DNA of 64,000 nt. Source: Cycas panzhihuaensis. Lineage: Eukaryota > Cycadophyta. The translations under genes and the position numbers were made by a program. Below are positions 46,681 through 58,631 of the stretch, piece after piece (position 1 is the stretch's first letter; each line of letters begins with the position of its first letter). Under the pieces are notes generated by a model. The model was not told the DNA's origin, made no database searches, and worked only from the letters and a program-made list of their open reading frames with translations. The DNA lies in contig CM041465.1 of assembly GCA_023213395.1 (NCBI GenBank), positions 160,463,741 through 160,527,740 on the forward strand. The letters run 5' to 3'.

Positions 46681-48200
46681 AGCCTAATCTAAAGTTATTG
46701 ATGAATAAATGAATGAGCTTAACTTAACATTGAATAATATGTCTAATAAAAAAAGTATTAAAGCCTGTAGTTTTACCTATAAAATTTATAAGAAAGTTAA
46801 GGATTATACTAATCTTATTATCCTGAATATGTATAAGGAATATATAGCCATAGTTACCTTAGATGTCAATATCAATAAGGGAAATATTAAAATTTCCCCT
46901 AAAGGAACAATTTATGAACTTATTATAAAGTATAGGCCCACAACCTTACTTACTGTCTTGTATATAATCTTGGCCAGGGAAATAGCTTAAAGAACTAAAC
47001 ATACCCTCTAACTATTATTTAATTATTACAACTAGTATTTATTTAAGGTAGATATAGTGTAAACAAATCAATACACTATTTGGGAGCATATATAATAGGT
47101 TAGAAATATGTTCCAATAAATACTAATCACAAAAGTAGACTTTGAAAAATCTAATAATATTTTCAAATGGTTATTTATTTGTTCTAGCTCAAATTCATTG
47201 TTTTTAAAGAAAGCTTTATGTATATGATTAATGTTTTATTTACTAATGTGTCTACATGTATCTCCTTGAATGGAACCTCATCTAGACCTTTGGAGTTTCA
47301 TAAATGTGTTAGGCAAGAATGCCTTATTGCTCCTATTCTTCATGTACTAGTTGTAAGTTTCCTCATCTACCTTCTCACTACTAGTATATATAAGGGTTTA
47401 ATTAAAGTCATACCTCTTCCCAGGGATTCAAGCTAATAGATGACCAATGGCTCATTGGTTAATGATTTTTTCATCACTATTAGAGTTAAGTAGAATGTTG
47501 ATAATTAGACCATACACGCCATGCAAAAATTTCTATTTTATTGGAGGTCTAATATTCAACATAGGAAGATAATTCCATGTCTCTAATTACCTACAAACAA
47601 ACCAAATTTAGTAAATAGAAATGAATGATCTTAGATCAACATAAATGAGATATTTAAATTTCTAGGCAACTTCATTGGTTTATGCCTCCCTCTACTCTAT
47701 GTGGGATTGCATTCTAGTAAGAGTCGGGAAAAACTAAAACAACTAGGACACCGAGATCTTGCCTTTTGTTGACATATATTAAATATATATCAAGGTCTTA
47801 TTAGTCTCTCATGTTTACTATTCTTGCTTAGTCCATTCCAAATTAGCTTATTTTAAGCTAACCAAATTCTTTAGAATCTTCTTATGGGTTTTAAGAGGAA
47901 GGAAGAAAGGTTACCCTAAAGTTTCATAGGTGATAGATATGTTGTACACCCAAAAAGAAAGGATGAATATGCATCATAATCATCTAGAAGCAAAGATTTA
48001 TATTGTGGGTTGAGTTGCTAGTTAGAGCTAGAGAAGGCAAAGAAGCTTGAAATATCCTAATTTAGAACAACAAAAATTAGGGGAAACACATAAGACTAAA
48101 TAGAATTTATATCCCTATACAATTTTATCTTACAATCCCATTCCCTATCAATTTTTTTTGTTCAGTTATATTTAGAGGGATTTTGTTAGGTATGGGGAAT
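46681..48200 (+). pseudogene. Decayed LINE reverse transcriptase (LINE 2)
   Basis: A 93-codon open part (46709-46990) reads LTLNNMSNKKSIKACSFTYK, then GNIKISPKGTIYELIIKYRP and LLTVLYIILAREIA, the fingers region of non-LTR reverse transcriptases. In frame after a stop come DFEKSNNIFKW (family DFEKAYD; near 47131) and, one frame over, NGTSSRPLEFHKCVRQECLI (family G-V-R-Q-G-C-P-L). The catalytic box near 47453-47480 reads GSLVNDFFITI, with the first Asp of the A/V-D-D box changed to Asn. C-terminal parts are only faintly visible to about 48200. Confidence 0.75.
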
Positions 48201-48899
48201 GCGTAAACAATACCTTACATGGAAACCTGATTAATTGAGGAGGAAACCCTCAACTTTGTGGTTTTCATATCTTGATGAAGGAGAGAAAATGTTTTGGGTT
48301 AGACCCCATGCTTTGAGGACAAAAGGCTAACAACAAGAAGCCAATGACTTATCAAATAGTTCTTTGATTGTTCTAGGGAATAGTGGAGCTTGTGGCCTAC
48401 TCTAAAGTCCTCATTCAAGCATAAGAACTATGACAGATTTATAGTCGAGGAAATTTGGAACATTCTCACTACAAAAGTTGCGCATGACCTTATTATGCAT
48501 ACTTCTTCATACCCATAGGAGAAGAATTAGGGTTGGCACTATGCTAAAAGATTTACCAAGTTTTCCACTTCACGTTTACACAAATCAATTCTCAAAAACC
48601 CTTCCATTTTTATTAGGTTGAACAAAATATAAAAATGTGTTAGCATTGAAATGGTATGGCCTAAAAGGCTATGACAAGCTTATTTGGAGCTTCCTTATTT
48701 TTTTCCTAGCGTGGAACGGCCCCTCATGCATACCCATCATTTGGTGAAGACAAGGTTGGCCAAAGTATTATTGGTTTGTTACATGGAGGAGAAACTAATG
48801 GATACGTTCTAGTGCTGTTTTTGCATAAGATGTTTGATACTGGGTTGAACAATTGGTCAAACCTTATTTACTTAAAACCTATTGGGTTAAAATGCAATT
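48201..48899 (+). other. Possible LINE 2 tail, unclassified
   Basis: Weak LINE-like C-terminal composition in all three frames (short runs such as VERPLMHTHHLVKTRLAK near 48710). No clear domain and no poly-A tail was seen. Confidence 0.35.
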
Positions 48900-50220
48900 A
48901 TCCTCGAAGAGCGAGAACAGAATTTGCCGTTTGCTCGGGATAAACTTAAGGCAGGAACCCTACAAACCATATGGAGGTATCCAAATCTAGTGGCACCCGC
49001 TGAGGCCTCTCCCTCAAACCTTTCTGCTGATGATATGTAAGATGTCTGTCTTGGGTAATCGTTCCTCGTAGATTAGCGCTTAAACTTAGAAGGATTAGAC
49101 GGATACCGAGAAAATGGTCGGCCCTGTCATCTTCCTCCTGGCCTTATCAGTACATTCACGCCATTCAATGGATTGAGTCATTCCCATTCATATCGGGGAA
49201 TACCTCACCCCTCGGATGCCGTGAACAGAGTCATACGATAAGCGTGGCCGTTTTCTGTTCTTCCGCCCGTTATACGTACGGGCAATACAATTCCTTTTTA
49301 CAAGCCCAGCCTGAGCCGTTTCCGGACGGCCCGGAACGAACAGTTATTTCAGATGCCGATGCACAACCGTTACGTGTCGGTTTCGTGGCATGGAAAAGGT
49401 ATTCCGTGCTACATTCATTTCTGCTCTGCATCTTTTACTTTCCTCAGAAGGAACCAGGATTTGGTTGTATTAATGGCGCCGCATCTCTGGGAAATACCGA
49501 TTACACGAATAGAACTGAATGGTCTCAATACATGATATAATATGGGTTTTCTGTTTACACTGTCAGAGTAGCGCCTGCAGGCTTCCCAATCCGGACATTG
49601 CAGAAACAGTACGTTGCAGAGAGAGACCAGAAGGTATTAATGAAGGAATCTCAATCGCTATTTTTTATTAGGAAACGGATCGTTCATTTGTGGCAGAGCG
49701 GAGTCAGGGTGCGGGAGCTTTGACGGAACACTGCCGAATTGCAGAGGGGAATGCGTGCTTTTAACTATGGATACGCTTCGGTTTCGATCTGCACAAATAA
49801 TTATTATGGTATCCTAACGTGCCTATAGAATAGCCATACCCTTTCACGACATAATTTATAATATAAGATTGTGTATTGAGGTAATGATGGCCCGGGGCAT
49901 AATTTCAGTATTGAAAACATTGGGTTTCGCATCTCTTTCTTCGTTCCATACATCGGATCCTCTCTTGAAGTTTGTATGGGGATTTTCACGTCAAATCTGG
50001 AATGAAATCGAGGAAGGTGGATTTTGAAAGTTTTAAAATCGAATAAAGTGTCAGGTGCAATGCTAGGTTTTCCTAGGGTTTGCCCATTAGTTTGAAACCC
50101 ATGACATGGTGACGGGCCTGTGTTTCTTGTCAGTGAAAAGCCACTACGGGTTGAGTTCGGTTTTGTAGCTAGAGCCATAAATGTGTTGGACGGTTGGGTG
50201 CACATCTAATGTGGTGCTCA
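48900..50220. other. CpG-retaining island of unknown content
   Basis: CG dinucleotides are frequent here (for example about eight in 49321-49380), while they are rare in the neighbouring elements. Two sizeable frames exist: plus 49244-49540 (98 codons, MAVFCSSARYTYGQYNSFLQ) and minus 49804-50205 (133 codons, MCTQPSNTFMALATKPNSTR). I recognised neither. An ATG at 49113 opens MVGPVIFLLALSVHSRHS, which resembles a short hydrophobic signal but meets a stop after 20 codons. It could be a low-copy gene fragment, a promoter/first-exon region or a young insertion with little methylation decay. Confidence 0.5.
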
Positions 50221-51903
50221 GTGTTAATACCTTTTTTCTAGGACACAAATTTGTTAGACATGAGAAGCCTTTAACAAGAAGCGTTTATTCCATCCAAATG
50301 GTGTGTTCATGACATGGGCTTCTTTCACTGGAAAAGCGTTGGATAACGAAGATTCATTATGTCCAAATGATCTAAAGATTGAACCTAGCCTCTCTTTTAC
50401 TTAATAATTTGATGGGAATGATTCAATCCAACTTTTTGAATCTAGAACAATATCTTGGGTAAGAGTCTATCCCTTGAGGACGAGGTAAGAGTAGATGCTA
50501 GATCTTAGGCTTAAAAATGAAATGAGTAGTCTTAATGACCTTAAAACTATACCCTTTAAACTATTTATTCATAAAATAGTCAATGCACAAACTATAAAAG
50601 AACTCAATGCAATTAAGAAATTATTTAGGAATAGAAGCTGTAATGTGGTATGGAAAGTGTAAGTATAGTATTAAGTATTATATCTTAAGAAAAGAAAAAA
50701 AAAGAAAGTCCAAGGGGAAAAGCCTCATGGAAGAAAGATACAAATCTCACCAACCATGGATGATGGACATAACTTCAAGGGTTTGAGACAAATTAGAACA
50801 TGATATGATGACTAAGAGTTGACATCATTTGTAGTCCTTTCATAAGAAAATGTTTTTAGATAACTATTTGAGTTTGATTATATGTAAGTTTTAATAATGT
50901 AATTAGATTTGATTTTGTATTTTATGTTATTCAAAGATGACATATTATTGGGTGTGGTCTAGTGGTGTGTGGTTTCTCCTACTCTGCTCATGACACACTA
51001 GTACTAGATAGAATTACACATAAATGTTATCGAATGTTAAATAAATTTTTTTATTTTGTAGATATCATTACATAATATTAGAGTGCATTTATAGGTTTGG
51101 ATTTCTATCTTTTTATTTTTTAAAATGAAATGACACCAAAGTTAAAAGCTCTAACTATGTAAGTGTGTTTGACTAGTATATGTTATTTAACGATGCAATG
51201 TCTAGCTCCTCCTTTTTTCACCTTTTTTCGAAAGAAGGCAAGCTAATAGCTAATCATTCATTGCAGTGAAAGAGAGGGGACAACTCTGCTAGGGTTTTGC
51301 CCTCGCTCCTTAGTGGCACCTTTTTTGCATTTTCAATTGTCATCGCATGCTTGGACAGATTATCATTACAATGTTCCATCAAGGGTATCAAAGCCTATTT
51401 TTTGTAGGAAGCTGTGAAACGATGGGTCAAAGAGCAGTGGTAGATTTATAGATCCAGAGATAATTCTAGTTAGATCATTCACCAGAGGAACTCTGCATAT
51501 ATTCTACTTTTTACCAGCTCCTCCCAGGGCATAGAGGAGACCATGTGAGTAGCTTGCAACCTTCCTTTCGAATGTGAGTGGTTTTAGGGCGAGACTCTTC
51601 TATTATTAAATCTCTATAATCAAGGTTGCATGTTGTTACATGCTTTTACATATGACTTCCTCACATTAGATCTGCACTGAAAGACCCAGATTTAGAGATC
51701 TCCTTGTTCTCACTCTACAAATAGGAGTGCATGCTACTGCATGTTGTTGCATTGGGTTGCATACGACGTCACTATGCATGCCTTCGCTTAGATTCGCAAT
51801 TGGACACCTATAACTAGAGGTAAGCTTATTGATTTTAAAATTTTTCTCATATTAAGCAATACATGGAGTTTTTTTATTATTTTTCTTTAGTAGTTTGACC
51901 TTA
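50221..51903. other. Unclassified; right part perhaps LINE 1 5' UTR
   Basis: AT-rich without credible frames. Between about 51600 and 51790 there are recurring GCATGTTGTTGCAT-like units. The part just before 51904 may be the 5' UTR of LINE 1. Confidence 0.35.
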
Positions 51904-53384
51904 ATGGAGGAAGCATATGCTCTGGTTCTTAATAATAAATAGGATTTGAGGCCTCAATCAGTTTGGGCCTCAAAATCCCTTCAAGACTACCTTAGGAGGA
52001 AACATGCACAGCTTGGCTTATCAACTATGCAACAAAATAACCTCCTAAAAGAAGTTCATGACTTCTTTCTTCTCAATCCACATGAACCACCACCCTAGTC
52101 CCAAGTTTTGTAATATGAAAATCAAGAAAAAAGCTACTGATGAGGATCTCCTTAATACTTTACTAGGAATAGTAGACTATGATATAAACACTATTACCTT
52201 TTGGTTGAGGATATCGAAAGCATCTACATGGAACTCCAGGCGAAAACACTCATTGGTAAATTCAACAATCTTAACCCTCCTGCATGGTCCTTTGAAGAAT
52301 GGGCAAACACGATATAGGCTCCTATTCTTTTAGGTAAGGCTGCCTTTGAACTAGAAAGGAAAGGTTTTTTTAATATTTTCTTTTCAAATACAACAGATTT
52401 AGAAAAGGTATTATATGGAGGTCCTTGGTTCATGCAAAACTCAAGTCTAGCTCTTCAATGTCGGTCCCCCATGTTTTATCTAAGCAACCCTGGGTCTCTA
52501 AAAATCTCAGTTTAGATACGACTACCATTCTTACCTAATGAATTTAAAGAGTGAGAATAATTAATTAAAATAGGTTCTATGTTAGGTAAGGTTATCAAGC
52601 TAGACTTGAACACTCTACTAGTGGGGTGGCAAAAGTGTGTGTTGAGCTTGATATGACTAAACTACTCAAAGAACACCTATTTATTAAAGTTGCAAATAGG
52701 TTAATAAAAATCAACCTAGATTACGAAAGAGTTCCTTTCAGATGCACAACTTGCCATAATATTGGCCATGTGCACAAATTTTATCACATATTTTAGGCAC
52801 CTCCTAATTTAGACCCTTGGAGAGATGAAGTCATTCTAGACCAAGGGCCGCCCATCCAACGAGATACCAATAAGGCAAATAAGGAGGAGTAGTTGATAAG
52901 AAATAACCCCATTAATATTGAGGAAACTCTAAAACCCCACATGGAAATGGCTTCCCATTATTAACATACAATCTCACCTCAAGCTAGAGAAGAAGGAAGG
53001 TGGACGCTTATAAATAGTCATATGCAAATAAAGGTAAAGGCCACCTCACGAGTACTTAGCTTTTAGATGCAAGTTCTAATGACTCTAGAGGTCAGCTTAA
53101 GAAAAGGTTGAAGGCTACTTCATCAATCCAAGGATAAAGATCTGAGGTTGCTGTTGTGCCTAATTCTAGGTGTCCTCGAGATGACCCAGATGACTTGCTT
53201 ATAAAGGAAGTAGAATCCCTATATCATGTTTTAGAAACTCAAGGGTTAAGATCTTCAAATGTGAATGTTCATCAAACTTAGCAACATGCACCTAGCAACG
53301 AAGAAACATTGCACCGTACTCAACTCAAATCTCTAGCTTGGATCAATTCTTCCTAACCAAATAAACAGAAATGACTTTTCAGCA
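51904..53384 (+). pseudogene. LINE 1 ORF1 (DUF4283/zinc-knuckle protein), decayed
   Basis: The ATG at 51904 (MEEAYALVLNNK) leads into a DUF4283-like region, readable as IGKFNNLNPPAWSFEEWANT and, in the same zone, LGKAAFELERKGFFNIFF then VLYGGPWFMQNSSLALQ. A zinc knuckle CTTCHNIGHVHKF at 52744-52785 (frame 1) keeps C-C-H, with the final Cys changed. This layout is usual for ORF1 of plant L1-type LINEs, which binds element RNA. Several stops and shifts break it. Confidence 0.75.
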
Positions 53385-54944
53385 ATGACCTAGAACATTA
53401 GGGGTATAGGTCCCCCTCACTTTCACAAATGCCTAGAGTTAACACATATAGTTCAGCATCATCATACTCAATTTTTGGTTTTGACAGAAACTCATATTAT
53501 ATCCAATAATGATATACAACATATAACCCAAAGTATATGGCCATTAGCTCAATGGAAAGTAATCATTCAGGGCTAACCCATTAGAGGACTATGTATTTTA
53601 TGAAACAATCAATTGAAGATGCTTCAGTATATTGTAAGCCCTTTCTAGGATTGGTTATATTTAAAAATAGAAAATGATCAATTTGTTTGTTGGGTCATAA
53701 GAGTCTACACCTCTACTAATGCTGAGGTCAGATACGACTCGTGGTAAGTTTTGGTAAGTGCTCTACATAACTATCAAGTTGAGCATGACCATATAGTACT
53801 ATTAGGGGATTTCAATTTTGTGGAGTACTCTAATGATAAATCAGGTAGTAATTTCAAGAGACCTTATCAAAAGGACAATTTAACATTCACTCAACTCAAA
53901 GATGGATTGGGTCTTTCTAAACTTCCTTATAAAGGGCCTCTTAAGTTTACATGGACCAATAATCATCAAGGCAATAATTACATAGCTAAAAGATTGGATA
54001 GAGCTTATATATCAAATTCATTCATCCATCTCATTACTCATTACTAATACATTTTGGTGAATACAATCATGTTATCTGATCATGTTCCTATTAAAATCTA
54101 ACTTACTACTAGAACTAATCCTTCTACTATAGTAAAGATACCTTTTAAAATCAATGTAAGTTTACTCAAGTTGGATGACTTTAGGACAATGCTACAACAA
54201 TGGTGGGAGGAATTGTATACTAGTTCAAAAATTTTAGATAGCCCTAGTGTTTAATGGATAACATTTATGAGGGACATCAAATCCCACATTAAGATTTTTG
54301 ACAATGATTGTAAATGTAAATTTGAGGAGTAGAGGGAGTCCTTATTGGTTGCTATTTGGGATATGCAAAAGGTTTTTAAAGAAGGAAAAGGATCGCCTGA
54401 CCTTCATTCAAGTCTCATTGATTTAAATTATTAATTTCTTCTAATGCAAAATCAAGAAGCTGAAAAATAGAAAGCATGGTTAAATATTCACTGGGAACTT
54501 AACACATATCAAAATTCAAAATTCTTCAACCACTATGCTAAAGTAATGCAACATCAGTGGTCACTTAAGTGCCTATAGGTTACTCATGCCATACAATTTA
54601 GGCTAGGTTTTTCCATTACTTTGATAGATTATGGACCACTCAAGGTTTCTCAGCCTCTAGGCTTAGAGCTTCTCAAATTATTCTATCTAAGGTGAACCTA
54701 ATTTTGGAGGAATATTGTAGAAATCTCAATGATAATCTCAGTATATCGATTACCAAGGAGGAGATTCACAAAATCATGATGAAGCTTCCCAAAGGCAAGT
54801 CACCCAACCAAGATGGAATCCCTGTTGAGCTCCTATTAGCTATATTGTCTGATGAGATGCCTCGACTCCTAGTTGAAGTAGTAGAAGTATTTCATCTAAC
54901 AGGAAGAATACACCCAAATATCAACACAACTATGGTGTCGTTGA
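53385..54944 (+). pseudogene. LINE 1 ORF2, endonuclease and start of reverse transcriptase
   Basis: The ATG at 53385 is followed by T-stop-N-I-R-G-I-G, the standard MTWNIRG start with Trp changed to a stop. Endonuclease motifs in frame 3: LTETHI near 53480, LLGDFNFVE at about 53800-53826 and LSDHVPI at 54072-54092, so the catalytic Asp-Asn and Ser-Asp-His sets survive. The reverse transcriptase begins in another frame with EEIHKIMMKLPKGKSPNQDG near 54750. The frame is cut at 54944 by Copia B and resumes at 63213. Confidence 0.85.
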
Positions 54945-55280
54945 TGTTGGGATAATGCCCAATGTTTGAATAATATGCAGTTGTTCTTAGGCCCTTAAAA
55001 GGCACCTCGGGCCACTTATAGCCGCCATGTAGCCACCTAGAGCCAACATGTAGCCACCAGAGCTGACTAAGGTAAGTTATTTTAATAATTCATTTATTAT
55101 TTTGTTATTTTTTAAAAAATTTAGTTTAATGTTAAGTAGAGGCGTTTTCCACTTCCCTAAACCTATGTATTGATGGGGAATACCTCCTTGGTATTTTTTT
55201 ACACTGCCTTCAAATTGGATGCTAGTTAATTTATTTTGAGATGGCCTTGTAATCTTATCACTCTGTCATCGGCTCCAACA
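54945..55280 (+). repeat. 5' LTR of Copia B (336 bp)
   Basis: Begins TGTTGGGATAATGCCC and ends CATCGGCTCCAACA. Similar throughout to 62884-63212 with scattered transitions and small indels. Confidence 0.95.
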
Positions 55281-55282
55281 TT

Positions 55283-55294
55283 TGGTATCAGAGC
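55283..55294 (+). promoter_or_regulatory. Primer-binding site of Copia B
   Basis: TGGTATCAGAGC is an exact tRNA-Met type primer site, two bases after the LTR. Confidence 0.95.
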
Positions 55295-58200
55295 ACTTGA
55301 TCACTCATGACAAGTTTATTTGTTAAAATTTTAGTTTTATACTATAATTTTAACATTATTTCTTATATAGTTTTTAGAAAATATTTAATGTTTCATATAT
55401 ATATATTTGTTGATAATTGTTTCTTTAATTATTTATTGCAAAAACGATCGCATTCAACATGGCAATAGGCTCGTCTGATTATCTTTGAAATTTATTTGAT
55501 AAATTTTACATTTTTTATCATTCGTCACTATTTTTTCAAAGGTTAAATATAGGGTTCTGTAACTTCGGCAGGTTGGTGTGACCTTCGCGTTGTAGGAAAC
55601 TTCAACAAGTGACTACTCATTCTAATCATGGCTGAGTCTACTTCGCAACAGAAGAATCCATTCCTCATTTGATCCATTCTAAGTAGAGAAATCCTTCCCG
55701 TAAGCCTAGTCACTCCTTATGGCCACTGAAACCTCCAGTACACCACTTGTTATCTGCTCATTTTTCTTTCGTTTCTCATCTGATCCCTTTGCAGTATGGT
55801 AGTAGGCCAAGTAAGGGCAGAACTGAGTTATCATTAAGTATTTTTGGGCCCTCTCTAAGTCATACAGCCTCCATGTAATCTGTCAACCTCCCTAGACACT
55901 GTTGCTTTGTTCTTTGTGTGTGTTAATCCATTCTCCATAAAATTTTAGAGGTCCCTAGCCAATAAGGAGACCTATCCATTTATTAGTTTTCATGGTGATA
56001 TATCACTCTAGTGAGCAAATTGAGCTCATCGAAGTTGCCTCTGCGTGGACACATAGATTTACGCAACTGTTTTTTGTTTTTTATATATTTATAAATATAT
56101 ATTTCAAATATCTTAATCTCTATCAAGGTGCCCCCCACTATATGATTGAATCAATTAGTTTTTGGATCGATTTATGATTGATTAATAGTCCTTCTACGTC
56201 ACTATTATTTACGCTCCCACCGTCGTTTTTCTTTCAACATATTTGATTTTTGTTTATTTTTTCTCAATCAATAAATATTTCTTTTAATGTTTTTTCTCTG
56301 AAAAATCTTGGTGACAATAGTGGAGTGTTTTGATCTATTTTTTGATAAAATATTGATGAATTTTATATGGATTTCGCGTTTGTTCAGTTGTCTATTAATG
56401 TTCACTTAACTTCATTGAAATATTTTTTATTTTTTAAAAGTTTCACAAAAATTTAATTAAATTTAATAAACTTTCAAATCTGCATGGGTGTTTATGTTTT
56501 TAGCCCCCTTCATCATTGGCCCTTAGTCATATCTCGGTCCACATGAACGTGCCTTTTGTATTAAAGGGGTTAGTCTACTATATTTCAATTTTTTTAGTTT
56601 TTTACATAAAGATGACTATTAGATCTTTCAGTTGTATCTTTGCATTGGAAAGTTAGATTTTCATAAAATTGGACTCGTTGGATCTACATTTTAGAGCTAT
56701 ATAGTATAGAGTCATCTTTTACTCATTTTGAGTTTGTTTTTGTAGCATTTAAGTTGGTCAAAGTGTATCTTTATTTATTGCACTTATTTCACTTACCATA
56801 AGAAGGTTTCTTCACAGTTTCTTTAATATCTTGAGCTCTATAGCTCCAAATCATAAAATGTCTAAACCGACTAAAAGATATTTTAGAGCTCTTTATGATA
56901 GAATAGGTTTCGCTTCATTTTGACTTTATTTTGTAGGTTATTGAAGCTTCTCAAGTTAAGGTTCTAATTCAATCTTACTTAGATATTTTGGTGATATTTT
57001 TGAACCAAATTCTTTTACAATTAAATATGTTTGATTAATATCTATTTTTTAGCTAATTATTAACAATGTTTATTGATTTTTATTAGACTTATAAGCTATT
57101 TTTATATCTCTTTAGCATTTTTTGGCTTTTGAATTAAAAGGACCCTTTGTTATGCTCAAAACTAAAATCAAGTACTTTTTACTTTGGCATTTCATTTCTA
57201 TTACATTTAAAAGTATCTATAAACTATGTTCTTAATTGATTAAGGAGATTGCATTGAATATTGATGCTTTTTAAGGCCATTTTACCTTCTTATTTACTTA
57301 TCAAGTACACTTTATTTTACAAATATTTCTTTAAAGAGTTTATTCACATCTTACTTATATTTCATTTAGAAGCATTTACCAACCTTTTTTTATGTACTTA
57401 AGCTCTTCTTTCATTAGTTAAAGAAATTTTAAGTTGCTTAAGGCCTCCTCACATACCTTAAAGTCATTTATATGCATCTTTGCATAAAAATTGATATATA
57501 TTTCTTGATACATTCAAGATTTAAGTTCCTTAATTATATTTTATAAGGTTTCTTATGCATTCTTGGTGAAAAGGACATAAGCATTAAATATTCATTTTTG
57601 AAAGGAATTATCTAGTTAAAGGATTCATCTTCTTTGTTTAAAAAGGTTTTTTGAGCATTTGAAAGATCATTGATTCATTTGTAGATCTCTCATTTGATTT
57701 ATTTAAAAAGCATTAAAAGTTGCTTCAAGGTTCTTTGTAAAAAAGAAAATTGCTTATTAAGACATTCTTATATAAAAGTATTCAAATTGAAAGAGCATAA
57801 ATATTATTTAGCTTTCATTATTTCAAGCAAGTTTTTTATTTTGTTCAAATAAAAGATAAAAAGATTACATATTTGTACCTACATTATTTCATTGAAAGTA
57901 ATATTTATTTTATTTAAAAGTATTAGTTATTTGAAATGATATCTAATCTTACTTATTTGAAAGTTTCTTTTGAAGGATTAAAAGAAACCCTTGTATGCTT
58001 AAGCAAGACCACATTTAAAATTAATTTTTTTCATATTAATAAAATAATCCCTTAAATTAATTACACTTATTTTAGCTTCGCAAGGGGAATAATTAGGACC
58101 CCTAAAGTTACCACCATGCATATGCCCTTGGCCTACTCATATTAGATAAAGAACATCATTGGCTATTAGGTGTATTAGGTGGTATGCTAAGGTGGAGAAC

Positions 58201-58631
58201 CTTTTCTTTCTAGAGTTTGGAGACCAAGGCTAGACCTAAAGAGGGTGAGTACCTTAGTTTGTAAAACTTTCACCGCTAGATTTGTCGTTAGGTATAAGAC
58301 TAGTACAGATGGACCAACAATTTAGGGAGGTGTAACAACCTTCTTAGTAACTTAGGTATTGAGGTATATCAATTCTAGAGCTCACATACTAGTATATTAG
58401 GTCTCTATTTTGCCACTTATAGGTAGGAACCACTAGATAAGATAACAACTAAAAGTTTTCTTTAGAGACCCTTAGGCTTAGAGCTTAGAAACCTTTATAG
58501 GGACAATGACACTTGACAAATATTTTAAAAATTTAAAACTTTATTTTTTAGTCAAATTTTCAAACCTTAATTAGATATTATATTATTAAGGGTATTCTTA
58601 TCAAAGATATATCAAACTTAGTTGAGACATA
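55295..58631 (+). other. Unusually long leader of Copia B
   Basis: 3.3 kb without a credible gene, against the few hundred bases or less common in Copia. It aligns in blocks with 8553-11292. A T-rich section (about 56800-58060) consists of degenerate CATTT, TTTAAAAG and CTTATT units. The conserved module sits at its end. Confidence 0.7.
58081..58435 (+). promoter_or_regulatory. Conserved pre-gag leader module (copy in B)
   Basis: Starts CAAGGGGAATAATTAGGACC and ends ACTAGTATATTAGGTCTCT followed by GCCACTTATAGGTAGG, about 200 bases before the gag ATG. Shared with B' and D. Confidence 0.65.

Noticed and set aside
49804-50205. 133-codon minus-strand frame as a protein gene
   Set aside because: No start context, domain or homology was recognised, and composition alone can give such a length in a GC-richer patch. 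It is kept only as part of the unexplained island.
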